A stretch of DNA of 64,000 bases from Triops longicaudatus (Eukaryota; Arthropoda; Branchiopoda; Notostraca; Triopsidae). Each line of letters opens with the position of its first letter. Position 1 is the first letter of the stretch. The translations under genes were made by a program, and so were the position numbers. The stretch covers positions 310,001-374,000 of the forward strand of contig JAGQDJ010000101.1 in the NCBI GenBank assembly GCA_022885665.1, written 5' to 3'. This document shows positions 47,338 to 59,110 of the stretch, piece by piece. The notes beneath the pieces were generated by a model. That model worked only from the letters and a program-made list of their open reading frames with translations, was not told the origin of the DNA and did no database searches.

Positions 47338-50255
47338 ATGGGAATACGGGGTTTGGATAGCTATATAAAATGGAAAGCGGGAAATTGTTACGTCGAGGAA
47401 CCTTTAAGAAACCTCAGGAACGACTTAGGCACTCATTTTCCTAGCGAAGACAAGCTCAACATGCTGGTCGACGGCTCATCCTTCTTGTACGCAGTGTACT
47501 CCAAAATCGGCCAGCTCTGTTGGCTCTATCACATTGACTGGTTCGGATTAGAATGCGAAGTTCGCGACTTCGCTCGACAGCTGGAAAGTTACGGTTTCCG
47601 ACCCATTTTTTTCTTCAAACGAGACTACGACTTTGCCATCGCCGACGACCCGTCGGAGCTTTCATTTATCCAGGACCGACTAAAACAGTGTTACGAACAC
47701 GCTGGAAGAGTCTACGACCTTATACGTGCAGCAAATTTACCGAATTTAGCGGCGGTTCTTTCAAAAGCTAAACTGCTGTCTATACTGGCAAGTACCTCTA
47801 GAACGTACCTGAAAGAACTGGGGTACGAAGTTCAAGTGGGCGTGGGCGGAAAACCCTCTCTGGCCTTGTACGCCAAGAATCCCAGGAACAAAATTGCAGC
47901 TATTTTGAGTGATAATACGGACTTCCTTGTCTTCGACCTGCCGTGCCCCACGTTCCGGATCCAAAATATGGATTTCACGCGAGGTACGCTGGAGAAAATG
48001 GACCCAGCAGCTTTGAAACAGAAGCTCGGAGTCCAAGCACAAGCTTTGCCGGTAATAGCTGCCTTGCTGGGCGATACAGGGATTGAAACCAGCGATTTTC
48101 TGAAGAAATTCTGGAAAAAGCACTCGCTGACCTATCTGCGCACAATGCGCCATCCTGATGTGGAAAAAGTGGCTTCGTTCGCCAAAGACGTAGCCAAAGA
48201 TTGTGTCAGAATGCGAGACATTGCTGCAAAGCTACCGGCGAATTATTTCCAATTCAAACTGGATTTCTACAACTTAGAACCGGGAAGCGAGGCAGATACA
48301 ACAGACTGTGAAAAGGAAGAAGAAGATGGATGGAGCCAAATTTTGCATTTTGCCCAGGAGCAAATGACTCATATTCCCATTTTTCGAGATATCTACGAAA
48401 TGCTGAAACATTGCCAGCACCAGTTGAGGGACGGATTAGAAGATTACGCGCAAGGGACTCTCCCAGTAAGTAGCGAGCTGTTGCAACCAGTGCTCCGAAG
48501 GCTGTATGGCTACCTGTACCGTGAAAGACCAACGTTACCAGGCGGAGGAAACCAAGTACTGGTACATGAATACAGCACGGCCTACGTTGAAGAGAGCGAA
48601 GGAGAAAAATTGGTGCAGCCTTTACTTATGGAAGGTAAGTTTCGTACGAAAAGTCTTAACTGATGCAGAATAATGTCTGTTGTTGCTTAGACAATTATCC
48701 TCCTCCCTCAGTCCTGTGGAAATTACCGGCCGACGGTACTTTGGAGGATTGGGAGAAGCGTTGCGGGCTATTAATGGCGATACTTGTTCCCAGTCTTTGG
48801 CAGCAAAAAGAGAAATGTCACCAAGTGCTCGAACTGCTACGAGAATTGCCAGGACAGTTGATTTTAACTGTGTTAATGGTCATTTGGTTCCAATCTGACA
48901 AAGAATATTCAATGTACGAAGAAATGGCGACAGAAGGTTTACTGTGGCAAGCATGTTGGATTTACAAAAAAGGAGGTCTGCCGAACGAATTTCAAAGAGT
49001 GACGTACGATAGTTTGGATGCCACAGTAGTCCATTTTTCCAATTTCTTTGGGTCCGTTTCCTACGCCATTTGTCTGTTGCTCGCAGCAGTTGGGTACCCG
49101 ATACCGTGGCAAGAGGTATGGCTAATTGTCAAAACTTGAAGTTGTTCACCTGAATCAGTGCTTCTCAATGCGTAAAGTTAGACTAGCCAAACTTAAGTGA
49201 ACCTAACCTAACACTTGAACAGTTCTTCTGAATAGGGGGTAAATTACCCGAAGTTGGGTAAAACTGAAATTTTTGGGTAGCAGAGCCGTTTAGTCTGAAA
49301 ATAGGATTAGAAAATACTAAACCAGTTAACTTGTTACGACCCTAGTAATGGGAACTGATGGTTCGAAAATGTATGCATGTAACTTAATGTAAGCTAACCT
49401 AAAACTTATACAAACCTTACATAGTTTTACCCAAACTAAACTCTGTCCAACTTAACCTTAAACTACACTAATATGACTTAATTTAACTTAAATTAACTTT
49501 AAATTCGAGTAGCCAGACTTAGTTTTACCTAACCCAAGAGTTAACTATGAAACAACTTGATCCTACTTTACCTAACCTAATGCTCAAGTAACTTAATTCT
49601 ACCAATCTAGCCTTAGCCTATTCTAAAATACCTTAACATAACCTAACATAAACCAAACGGATGTAACTAAATTTTACCTGAACTTACCTTGAATTACGTA
49701 AAACGAAACTATTTTCCAAAACTAATCTTGAATGAGACCAACCTAACTTAATTTTATCCAGTCTAGCCTTAAATTACAATAAACTAACAAAATTTAGCTT
49801 AAACTAGAGTAACCTAAATCTAGAGTAACCTAGCTTAACTTCACATAAACTAACGTTAACCTAAACCAAGCTAACTTAATTTAGCTTAACCTAACCTTAA
49901 AGTCGACTAAACTTAGTTTCAGCTACCGAACATTTAACTAGACTTATTGACCTTAATTTAAGTTGACCCAAGCTTAAGTTACACTATTTTAACTTAATTT
50001 TACAAACCTAGCTTAGTTTAACTTAACCTAACGTTAAACTACACTAACCTAACTTGGTTTGACAACCAAATTTCTTTACCATTTAAAATTTATTATTTTG
50101 TGTTTCTTTAGACAATGCCATGGAAGTTCTACCACGGGCCGATATTTGCATATTACTGCAACAAGAGAGCAGATACGTCGACAGTGGACGACGTGGACGC
50201 CGATATGCAAAAATATGTTGCTCAAATGAAGCAAGTTATCAGCATGGCATGTTAG
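47338..50255 (+). CDS. ASTE1: Protein asteroid (XPG/FEN1-like nuclease family)
   Basis: Exons 47338-48634, 48691-49115 and 50112-50255 join in phase to 621 residues. The start MGIRGLDSYI is the exact N-terminus needed by the flap-nuclease fold, in which the free N-terminus is part of the active site. Other family marks: LNMLVDGSSFLYAVY (first acidic residue), SYGFRPIFFFKRDYD, and SDNTDFLVFDLP (later acidic pair). Human ASTE1 has been described as a structure-specific DNA nuclease acting at double-strand breaks; in Drosophila asteroid was linked to EGF receptor signalling in the eye. The C-terminal part is helical and ends ISMAC. Intron 1 is 56 bases; intron 2 is about 1 kb and is filled with the TTAGG-like block. 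Reading through either donor adds a short tail and stop. Confidence 0.92.
49185..50075 (-). repeat. TTAGG-like block, C-rich on plus strand, Asteroid intron
   Basis: Nearly the whole of Asteroid intron 2 consists of CCTAA, ACTTAA and CTAACC words: the minus-strand form of the TTAGG-like family. No open frame. The acceptor at 50111 follows a T-rich tract just after the block ends. Confidence 0.75.
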
Positions 50256-50410
50256 ACATCAAACCCGGTGCCTTAAATTACCATCAGTTGCCTTTAACTA
50301 CTGATTGGTTGCTATTCAGACTCATTCGTACGGTGAGATATCTGGTGAATGTAATCAAAGATAATTTCTTCAAGCAATAATTTTTTACTCGTCACTTAAT
50401 ATTTGTAATC

Positions 50411-50416
50411 AATAAA
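50411..50416 (+). terminator. AATAAA polyadenylation signal, Asteroid
   Basis: AATAAA 155 bases after the Asteroid stop codon. Confidence 0.5.
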
Positions 50417-52944
50417 TTTATACTTGTAATTCCGATAGGGTAGTGTTAAGATACTAATTTTAAGTGTTGTGAACTTCAAAATCCTAAAATGCAGGAAATT
50501 GAAGTGTGTTACGGTCTACACTTTTTCTAGTTCCGTTTATTATTAATTTTCAATTTACAATCACATAACAACGACTCTGATACAAAATCACAATACTCTT
50601 CCTCTCGCGCTCACTCCCACTAACTAACCCCTTTGTCTTTCCTTGACTAACTGCTGACCGACCGCCCCTGACTGACCACCACACTGCCTCTCCCCTTCAC
50701 CTTTTCTCTACCTTTCTTAACCTTGACCTGTCGCCCTCCCGCATGAGTCCCCAGAGACGACGCTTTTAGGAAAGCATCCAAGGAGCCTGGGGAGTAATAA
50801 GGCTCAAGCCGGATACAGAACGCCACAAGTGTTACAGCATTTTTTGAAAAACAATAACGAATGATTTCAGACTTGTACTTTTCTGTTGGACATTAAAGCG
50901 TAGTAAAAACACGGACGGAGACTTCAAAGTTGGTACAATTTGTGGAAAACTTTTAGCGTTTGAATGACAAATACTTTTAAGCACGGAAACTATCAGAGGC
51001 TCTGTAAACACCACCAACTACACATAGTGCAAAATTTCATATGAAGATGAACGTTACGCAAAAACTACAATTCAAATCTAAGGTTTCGGCGTTTTAATGA
51101 CAAGGTCCAGTATCCGGCTTCTTTAATCATTTCTTCGATGTTAACGATGTTCGTGAGAGCATCACTAACTGTTTTAAGTTTAACAAATATACGAATTCAT
51201 TTATAGGCTGTCTCAGTGTATCGCAAAAATAAAAACAGGACGAACTCTTTGGTGTATTATGGTCTATGCAAGGTTCAGAATTTCCTTGCATCGATGTCAA
51301 AATTTCTAAATGACGATGGTGTCAACCTCTCGTGTCCATAACCTTCCGTAACCTCTACTGACCTTAACTCCCCTTGACTGTAATCCCCTTTTTCACCCTA
51401 ACCCATCCTTCAACCTGAGCTCGGATCTGAAGATATAACAAGGTCTGCAATTTTATGTCAGTAGGGGTATTTTCACTTGATATTCTCCTCCTCGACTCCT
51501 AGTTTTTCCGTCGTAACCAAACTTACCCTGAGCTAACTTTTTTAAAGAAATAATAAATTTAACCCCGTCACGCCTACGCAAACCAAAGGAAAATTAATTC
51601 AAAAGATAGGCCTGATAAGTTTAATTAGGCTAGTCAGGTCAGGCCCTAATTATGTTCAGGAATTTTAAGTTAGATAGGTTAAGTTAACTTAGTCAGGTTA
51701 GGTTGTAACTTTATGGTGTTTAGGTTAGGTTACGTTGCTTAAGTCCGTTAAGGTACAGTAGGTTGGGATATCTGGGGTTATGTGAGACTGAATCGTGATG
51801 CAACCTTTTTTGTACATTAGAAATTGTCCTCCTACCCAACGGACGTTAAATTTGTTGAGATAATTAACAACAACGGAATTTTTTCAACTTCATTAACGTC
51901 GACTAATACGCAACTTTTTCGAAAAATGCAAGTGCGCTTCGAAGTGTTATTAAGTGAAATATCTCAATAAAATTTACGTCAGTTTGGTTGAAATGTTCGT
52001 TTCTTGCTATAAAAGAACGTTTCTCATAAAAATTAAAAGCAACTAGGAAGAGCTTAAGCTTTAAGTCGTACAACCGGCCCTTGCGGGCGAAGTACATGGG
52101 AATTATCCGTTGTCTCTCTCCTTATCGAAAGCTATTCGATAATTTCCTAACTTTTTTCAACAGTAAAAATTTGCACAATAGTTTGCGTGAACAGGCATTT
52201 TCAAACGTACAATAAAACTGCTAGTAAATTTTCAGCGATTGGACAAAATAATCTAGCATTTGTTTGAAGGCGGGAGGGAATAAAGCTTTTTAATTAGGCC
52301 TACGTTCCATGGTCTTTAAGGTAAAGTAATTTTCTGTGCAAACACGTTTCAATTCGTAGAGTCATAGACAGAAAAAAAACGAGTATGAGCTAGCTGAGTT
52401 GTGTACCCGTTTTTAATTTACCACTTGTGTAAGCCAACGAGATTTATTTTTTTTTTCGTCATTTTCATTAGTTTGTGCAACTGCAAGTAGATTTGTAAAT
52501 TCATGCCCTCCTTTGCTTGTTTTCTGATGTTACTTTTCTTTTAGATTCCTACCAAACAAGCTGTTCCATAATCGCAGACTAGAATAGTCAAGCATTTATT
52601 ACTGAAACTTTTTAATAGATGAAAAAAATCGATTTATTGCTGGACATTAGGGCTTCTGGGTAAACGAATCGTATCCCCATGATCATTACGCATTATTCAA
52701 GTACCCAAGTCTCTAAGCTTTAGAACTGTATTGCTTTAGAACTAAGCTTTAGAACTGTAACTTCCAGTTTATCGAACAATGCGCCGATGAAAATTTTCAC
52801 GTTTAGTGGTGTGGAAAACGGAGTTTGCGCTCAGATAAGGTAATCGGATGGTTATTTCTGCCTTGCGTCTTCGCCAGTCCCTGTGTCTCTTCGAGAGACG
52901 CGGAAAGATAAAGTGAACAGTGTATCTTTAAAGTTTTTTTTTTC
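50417..52944. other. intergenic
   Basis: A C/T-rich stretch lies at about 50580-50730 (many CACT, CCCT and CTGAC words). A plus-strand TTAGG-like block lies at about 51610-51775. A direct repeat AAGCTTTAGAACTGTA lies at about 52716-52760. No gene supported. Confidence 0.45.
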
Positions 52945-53440
52945 GTTTGGCTGTTGTGCCAGCTGCCTCATCTCCCCCTAAACTGACGTGCGCCGGTATC
53001 CACTGGAGCTTGATTGTGTATCCGCTTTTTCTAAATTTTCTTCCGTCACCTTGAAGCTTTTGAATTATCTTATAGTACTGCATAATTCCTCAGTCTTTCA
53101 ATGCATTTAGCGCTGCTTGTGAATCGGACAAAATAAAGTATTTACCAATGCTTGTTCCTCTGTGTAACATTGCCTTTTCAATTGCAGTCAGTTCAGCTGT
53201 AATATAGAGGAAGAGTACGAAACAAGTATCCCAGGGTTTCCTTAGTTTCTTTCATAAAAACTCCACTGCCTATCAACCCTTCTTTATCATTCGATCCATC
53301 CGTGTGTACTCATGTAAAACCACTATATTTATTTTCTAAAAATTCTAAAATTAATTGCACTGTGAGCTCGTTTACATTTCGTTTTTGAGCAGTATTCTGG
53401 GCAACCGTACTGATATCTATTGGCTCAAAATCCCATGGCG
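52945..53440 (-). pseudogene. non-LTR retrotransposon relic, RNase H domain
   Basis: On the minus strand the pieces appear in the correct order for a terminal RNase H domain: PWDFEP, then HTDGSNDKEGLIGSGVF, then AELTAIEKAM, then YFILSDSQAALNALK, then LQWIPAHVSLGGDEAAG. The D-E-D and late H/D positions of RNase HI can all be seen, but frameshifts and stops break the frame between the pieces. Elements of the I, R1 and related clades carry such a domain after reverse transcriptase; no reverse transcriptase part is found next to it. Confidence 0.75.
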
Positions 53441-53981
53441 CTAAGAGGTTTGTATAAAAGTTGCCTTATGAGACCCCTTGTAATTGTAATCTTTTTAAAA
53501 GTTAATATTTATCTCCCGAATCATGATCGTTATTTCGTTATGTTTTGCACTACAGGATCCTCTTTATGGCACTCCATTCTGATTAAGGACACGGTGGAGA
53601 TTCTGTAGGTGTGTCTGTGGACCAGAGGTGGCAGTTCGAGCGCCCTTGAATTTGCGTAGAATTCAGGAGGCATTATTGTTTGGTTCGCCAGATGGCGAGA
53701 AGGCAATGCGTAGGGAATTCGAGCATTTGCTTGAAGCCAATATGTACAAAAGTTAAACCGTGCACAAACAAGCATTGCTTTATTGTTGAATTTATCTTGT
53801 GAAACATAATAAACTTAAGTGTCTTAACAATAGTGTTTCTTTTGAATTGCTTAGTGCTTCTGTAAAAATGTCGCTTTCGTGTCTAATTTAGTTGATTTTT
53901 TATTATGTCAGAGTATAGGCCGAAGCTTACATTGGGTACGTGGGGTTTCAGATGCTGTAACGGTTTACAAAGTATTTCAAA
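53441..53981. other. intergenic between two transposon relics
   Basis: No gene. A TTCGCCAGATGGCGAGAAGG motif lies at 53684-53703. Confidence 0.45.
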
Positions 53982-54895
53982 TATTGGGTTGTTCAACAAG
54001 TCCATTCTACCCTTCGACCGCTTTCGAATTCAAACAGCTCATGTGTTTGTCTCAATGCAAATATGCATTTCATGTTCACAAACGAGAAAAAGGCATCTCC
54101 AAGTAACGCACGTCTTCAACTTTGGTGATTCATGACCTTAAAGCTAAGTTTTTATTCAGCGCTGAAAGGTGGATGATACCGCTGAAAATTATCGCCATAT
54201 TTTGCTTTATCATTTCTACGAAGGACACGTCGCTTCAAAAATAGCTGAAAAAAGTAGAGTTTGTGATTCCCAAGCCCTAACAGAAGCTGCGATTCAATTT
54301 TTTTTATGGTCGCGTGACTTATATTTTTTGCGTTCAAAATGGCGACCGATCGGGTCGCACTTTAGGGGTACATACAGGTAAACTTACGGATTTGGCGAAT
54401 TCAAGCCCGCATCTGACAGTTCAGGAGAGACACGGCAATGTCCACGTCTAACGCGGAATTCTTGGAATACAATAAAAATCTACTGATTACGTAAGAAGAG
54501 CAAATTTGTGGCTGTCGCACCGGCTAAGTCACAGATAACGGGTATAGCGCGTGGGTGCGATTTCCCGACAGAAACTGCTGAAACTTTCCTGGATGTTTTA
54601 GTGCACCTTCTTTATAGTCCTAAGATTTCTCAACCAGTTTAGCGTCTTTTCCGCACTCTTCAAAATTCCCATTCTGGAAATAAATTCGCTTAAAAACTGA
54701 CCTGGAAAATCGACATTGTTCAGTTTTTTCAAACAAAACTAAGACGCTAAGGGAAATTTCGATGCACCTAATAATAGGACTGATGTGATTCAACAAAATG
54801 GTTCTCATGTTATTTAGTAAAATTAGTTATATCCAGAGAAATTCATCTTCACATTTTGATTAAAAATTCGAACGCATTTATCGAACAACCCAATA
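53982..54895. mobile_element. mariner element, internally deleted
   Basis: The left end TATTGGGTTGTTCAACAAGT and the inverted right end, which reads TATTGGGTTGTTCGATAAAT on the minus strand, are mariner-type terminal repeats. The distance of 914 bases is shorter than an intact mariner of about 1.3 kb. A transposase N-terminus lies inside, on the plus strand, but no catalytic part. Confidence 0.8.
54169..54381 (+). pseudogene. mariner transposase N-terminal fragment
   Basis: Encodes MDDTAENYRHILLYHFYEGH and then VASKIAEK...ALTEAAIQFFL, the first helix-turn-helix of mariner transposases, which normally reads YExxxG-xAxxAA-I and ends in WFxKF. After this the frame loses similarity and stops; the DDD catalytic domain is not found in the rest of the element. 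Confidence 0.75.
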
Positions 54896-57024
54896 CATGT
54901 AGAAAAGACTCGAAGCTGAGTCGCACGTTGCTAGCTGACCATGCAAATGAATATTAATTGTTTTACAAATAATGTAGACTAAATACCATAGAATGTAGTT
55001 TATGCATTTTCTTTTTGTTTCTGGCTTACTGTTTTTGTAAATTTAAGCTATTGTTGAGGAAAACAATTTACCTCATTTACTGATAACTTCTCAGGTTCCT
55101 CTAATGCCCGGGTGTCAACCATTTTCCTTTAGAGTCGCAATTCGTTAACACCTTAGAATATTTTTGTTTCGCCAAATATTCAAAAACCGGCAATAGTAGT
55201 CTTCTGACTTTGGCTGCGAGCGTCTTTTCTTCCAGAGCACTTATTTTGACTTGTGTCAGCTAAAGAAGCTCAAGAATGCGATCACTTTCTCTTTTCAATG
55301 ATTTGTCATCCATATCTGTAAGGTCGTAATCAAGGTCTTGGCCATTTCGGTCCTCCACAGTGTGGCACACAGAAGTTAATGGCTTATCACTAATTTCTAC
55401 ATTCCTTGACCTGATATTTCTCCTCCATGAAAGAATACTTGCACGATGACGCACTTGATATGCCTCAAGCAGCTAGGAATGTTTAATATAGTTCTGGCGA
55501 CGGGCCTGGAAACTCATTGTTTCCAAAAATGTGAGAAAACAGAGGAATGGAGGGAAAGTTATAACAAACTACTGTTCCTTATTCTTCTCTTATTTTTGTG
55601 CGTGCTTGTCACTATCCATCTTGGCTTATTTTGAAAACGTTCGTTATCCCGCCACACAAGGTACTCAGTAGTGTTGGACTCATATTTTTCGAAGAATTTA
55701 GACGGTTAACAGTTTTTGTGTCTAGTCAGCCGAAGAACGTGGAAGGGAATGGTACAAGTCCTTTAAGACGGATTGTGACTTTCCTATCAAAGGTTTTTAT
55801 TGAACTCCGGGTAATACTGATTCCACTATCAGTTTGGGGATGAGATGAGTAATAGACGAAGCGAAAAGAGAAGCTTGATTGCTTCTTAAGTAGGCGTCCT
55901 CTGTCCAGCGGTTGGGCCGTTGAGATCTTCGTGTTGGCTAGATCTTTCGTTGACCTGACAGGCAGTCCTGTTATGTAAGCCTATGGCTGACATGGAACCC
56001 CAACGATATTTGTGAACCAACATGGCTCCGGATCACTAGTACAAGGATGCGCAACTTTGCATGAGACAGGCGATTGTTAGTATTAAAGTTATTGGGAAAG
56101 GCTGCCGGCTTCGGTATACAGAAGAGGGCTGCTGGCACGATGTGCTTTCCACCTTCCTTGCCCTTGCGTTTTAAAGCATTAGAAAAATGGCCATTTTCTC
56201 ATCTGTTAACAGGCATGTGTGTTATAGTTACTTAGTTCTTGTTAGCTTCATAGGGAACATTTGTGAAAACGACTCTACCGTAAGAAACGATCTGTTACAG
56301 AATTAACTCCATTTACAGAAGTAAAACGTTGCACCGTAAACAAATTCCTCCACCTAGTGGTGGAAAATTGCACCGAAAAAACGCGGGAAGCAGAATATTT
56401 CCTTACTTGGCATTAGAAACGCACCCTTAAATGTTAGGGAAAACACACACACAAAATGGGAGTGTTTTCTGTGTTGTATATTGTTCTTTAAGTGTCTTCT
56501 GAAGTATTCCTTAGAGTTAAACATATTTTTAAAGCAATTTTGGGGTATCAAGACCAAGCACACCAGCCGAAGAAGTAACACCCGTCTTTTCTAAGAAAAG
56601 CTGTGAAGTCAGAAACTGCTGTATTTCTCAAAATGAAGTCGATGCACGAGTAATATAGTATCCTCTTTTAAGGCAAACGTACTGTGCACAAGAATGATTT
56701 TTTCAGACTCAGAATATCTTTTGATCGAAAATTGTGAATTTCTATAACACTGGTTCACGTTACAATCGACTCGCGTCTTTCTATAATGTCAAAACTATTT
56801 GTGGTAACACCGTATTAAAATACTTGATAAGAATCACGTGAAAAATCGCCCGTACTATGTGTATCTCTACTATACCACATACCTGTATATACTTGCCTGG
56901 GATTCTTGACAAGCGAAGACGGTGCCTAAGGCTGCAAATTGACCAGGAACGGAGGCGGTTACACCTGTTTCAGTCCTCTTCAACGAAAAACCCTCGCCAG
57001 TTTGTAAACAAAATAGTCTCCTTT
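54896..57024. other. intergenic
   Basis: No supported gene. A 64-codon minus-strand frame at 55260-55454 is acidic and basic enough to look coding (RNVEISDKPLTS, DLDYDLTDMDDKS) but has no splice context or recognised family. The right end includes the promoter of the ZP-N gene. Confidence 0.4.
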
Positions 57025-57030
57025 TATAAA
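57025..57030 (+). promoter_or_regulatory. candidate TATA box of ZP-N gene
   Basis: TATAAA at 57025 lies 54 bases ahead of the start codon; a second TATAAA at 57055 is too close to the ATG to leave a leader. No good initiator was identified. Confidence 0.35.
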
Positions 57031-57078
57031 GATTATTTATTTTAGTTTCTTTTCTATAAAACTTTAAAAGCCAAATAG

Positions 57079-58581
57079 ATGAAGAAGTTAATCGTAACTC
57101 TAATCTCCGTCCTCTCGTTTGTTTCAGCTCAAGGTACTATTTAAAACAATTTTCCGTTTCCTCTCTCACGCCAAATTTCAAAGGGAAATAGGACTTAATT
57201 TTAGTTAAAACTTCATAAAATTATAAAAAATATAACTTTAAGGTATAGTAAATTTGCTTAAGTTAGGTTAATCAAAATAAGATTAATTTTAAATTCTTTT
57301 ATGCCAGTTTTGATCACAAGGTTGTCAAAAATGAAGTTACGTCTTAATTATTCAACTCACATAGGGTGTTTACTTAGTTAAGAACTCAAATTTCCAAACA
57401 GCGAAAAATACTAACTACCGCAAACATTAATCATGTTAAATAATCTAGACAATTTATGGCGCGAAGACGTCAGCAAGAAAATGCATGTCGGCGTTTCCAC
57501 GTCCGGTTACGAGCGCGTTGCTTTAAAGTGTTTACCAGACACCATGGAGGTGACTATTGTCACTGACAAAGACTTCGACGGAGTTATTTACACTCGAGGC
57601 AGTTTTTACACGAGGCCAGACAATTGTTTCATAAAGGCTCACAAAGGCCGTGAATTCCGCTTGACTTTGCCATTAGATGAATGCGGGATTAAACAAGTAA
57701 AAAGATAAAACATTTTTTTAAATACGCACTTTAATGTTAACGGACTTTGTAACTCATATTCGACCTTTTGGCTACAGGAAGATGATATTTACACCGCTTT
57801 GGTGGTATTGCAACACGACGACGAGCTTGTCATGCCTGGAGACGTAGCTTTTAAGCTGAAATGCGATTATGCGCCCAAAGATGTGCCCGTTGAAGCCGCT
57901 GTTAAAGTATCCAACAAGTAAACCCTCATTCCTTACACACATTTCTCTTCTCTATTTGTAAAGGAAGCATTCACTGCGAAAGCTGGCCAGTAAGAACAAG
58001 ATAAAGCAATCAAATAGTAACAAAAGACAAATAGAAACAAATACTCCAGGAGCCATTCACACCCCGTTATTGATTTGGAAGAAAAATAGATATTTAAAGA
58101 AATAGATACATAAAAATACATCAAAGTATTGAAAGGTACATAATCCCTATAAACATGAAGAAATATAACGAGAAAATGCTTTTCAAAATCTTTCTTTCTT
58201 ACAGCTGTTGATTTTCTAAGTGTGTTTTCTTTTTATTTCGTTACTGTGTAAGCAATAACGTTGCATGTTTTTTCTACTGTGTGTTTTCTTCTCTTTCCTA
58301 GTATTTACTGTAAAATGTGCTAGCTCGTTTATTTTTTCTTCGAGACATAGCGTAGGCTTTCCCCTATTACTGGTAATGTGTATCAGCTCGTTTTACTACA
58401 TGCAAATAATGTTGGTTTTCAAATGAAAAGGCATGTGCTATCGAGCATCAGTCTGGCGGATCCAGATCCATCCGGCAAGGATTTGCCACGTCATTTGCAG
58501 TCGACAGTAAAAAACTACAGCTCGGTTATCTTCACGCCCGCTGACATTCGTCCCAAGCGACGCGCCAAAGAAGAGTTGTAA
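57079..58581 (+). CDS. short secreted ZP-N domain protein
   Basis: Exons 57079-57133, 57449-57696, 57778-57917 and 58431-58581 join in phase to 197 residues. Exon 1 is a signal peptide (MKKLIVTLISVLSFVSAQ). Residues about 25-140 look like the N-terminal half of a zona pellucida domain: KCLPDTMEVTIVTDK, then DGVIYTRGSFY, then NCF, then LPLDECGIKQ, then VVLQHDDELVMPGD and CDY. Such proteins line cuticle or apical matrix in arthropods. There is no ZP-C half, no furin site followed by a membrane anchor, and the tail is short, charged and ends KRRAKEEL. The last acceptor (GAAAAG, 58430) has a poor pyrimidine tract; an alternative a few codons later is possible. Two candidate TATA boxes lie upstream and an AATAAA downstream. 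Confidence 0.78.
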
Positions 58582-58595
58582 AAACAAGCTATCCA

Positions 58596-58601
58596 AATAA
58601 A
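58596..58601 (+). terminator. AATAAA polyadenylation signal, ZP-N gene
   Basis: AATAAA 15 bases after the stop codon. Confidence 0.6.
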
Positions 58602-59110
58602 TCAAACCATGTTACCATGTATATTTGCGTCAGTTGCTTTTGCAATGCAGAGTTTAAGTCTTGACAATACTCAACGTGAAACTTTGCTTCTTAAAAAAAC
58701 AAACGAAAAACGCAGAAAAATTTATTATGCGTATGTATGAGGAAAAAAGGCTGATAAGAAAGATAACAAATGTATGCATCATAAATGCCATGTTATATCA
58801 TGGTATATCATGAGTCGTTACATGTTCTTCTCTAGCGTCATTTCATCAGCTCGCCAAATAGCAGGAAAAATTCACGCAATTACGTAATGCACGCGCACAG
58901 CCGTTTCCGGCGAGGTGGCCTTATTTGGGTTTCGCGCGAGCGGTTCCCTGTTCACAGACGTGGCACGGTTCTAAGCCTTGAAAGGAGAGTGCAACATAGC
59001 GTGGAAAAAGAATACGGCTCGCCATTCGCGTTCCGCCTTTTGCCAGCCTCTGCACATTGTCATTGCTTGGGAAACCCAACAAGTCCAGATTCAACTCGTT
59101 GGGCCAAAGA
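58602..59110. other. intergenic between ZP-N gene and PLXDC gene
   Basis: About 500 bases. The right part (58885-59110) has more CpG than its surroundings and probably contains the promoter and leader of the PLXDC-type gene. No TATA box with good spacing. Confidence 0.4.

Noticed and set aside
55260..55454. Minus-strand frame with charged, coding-like composition
   Set aside because: No family recognised, no donor or acceptor placing it in a gene; kept only as a note in the intergenic entry.
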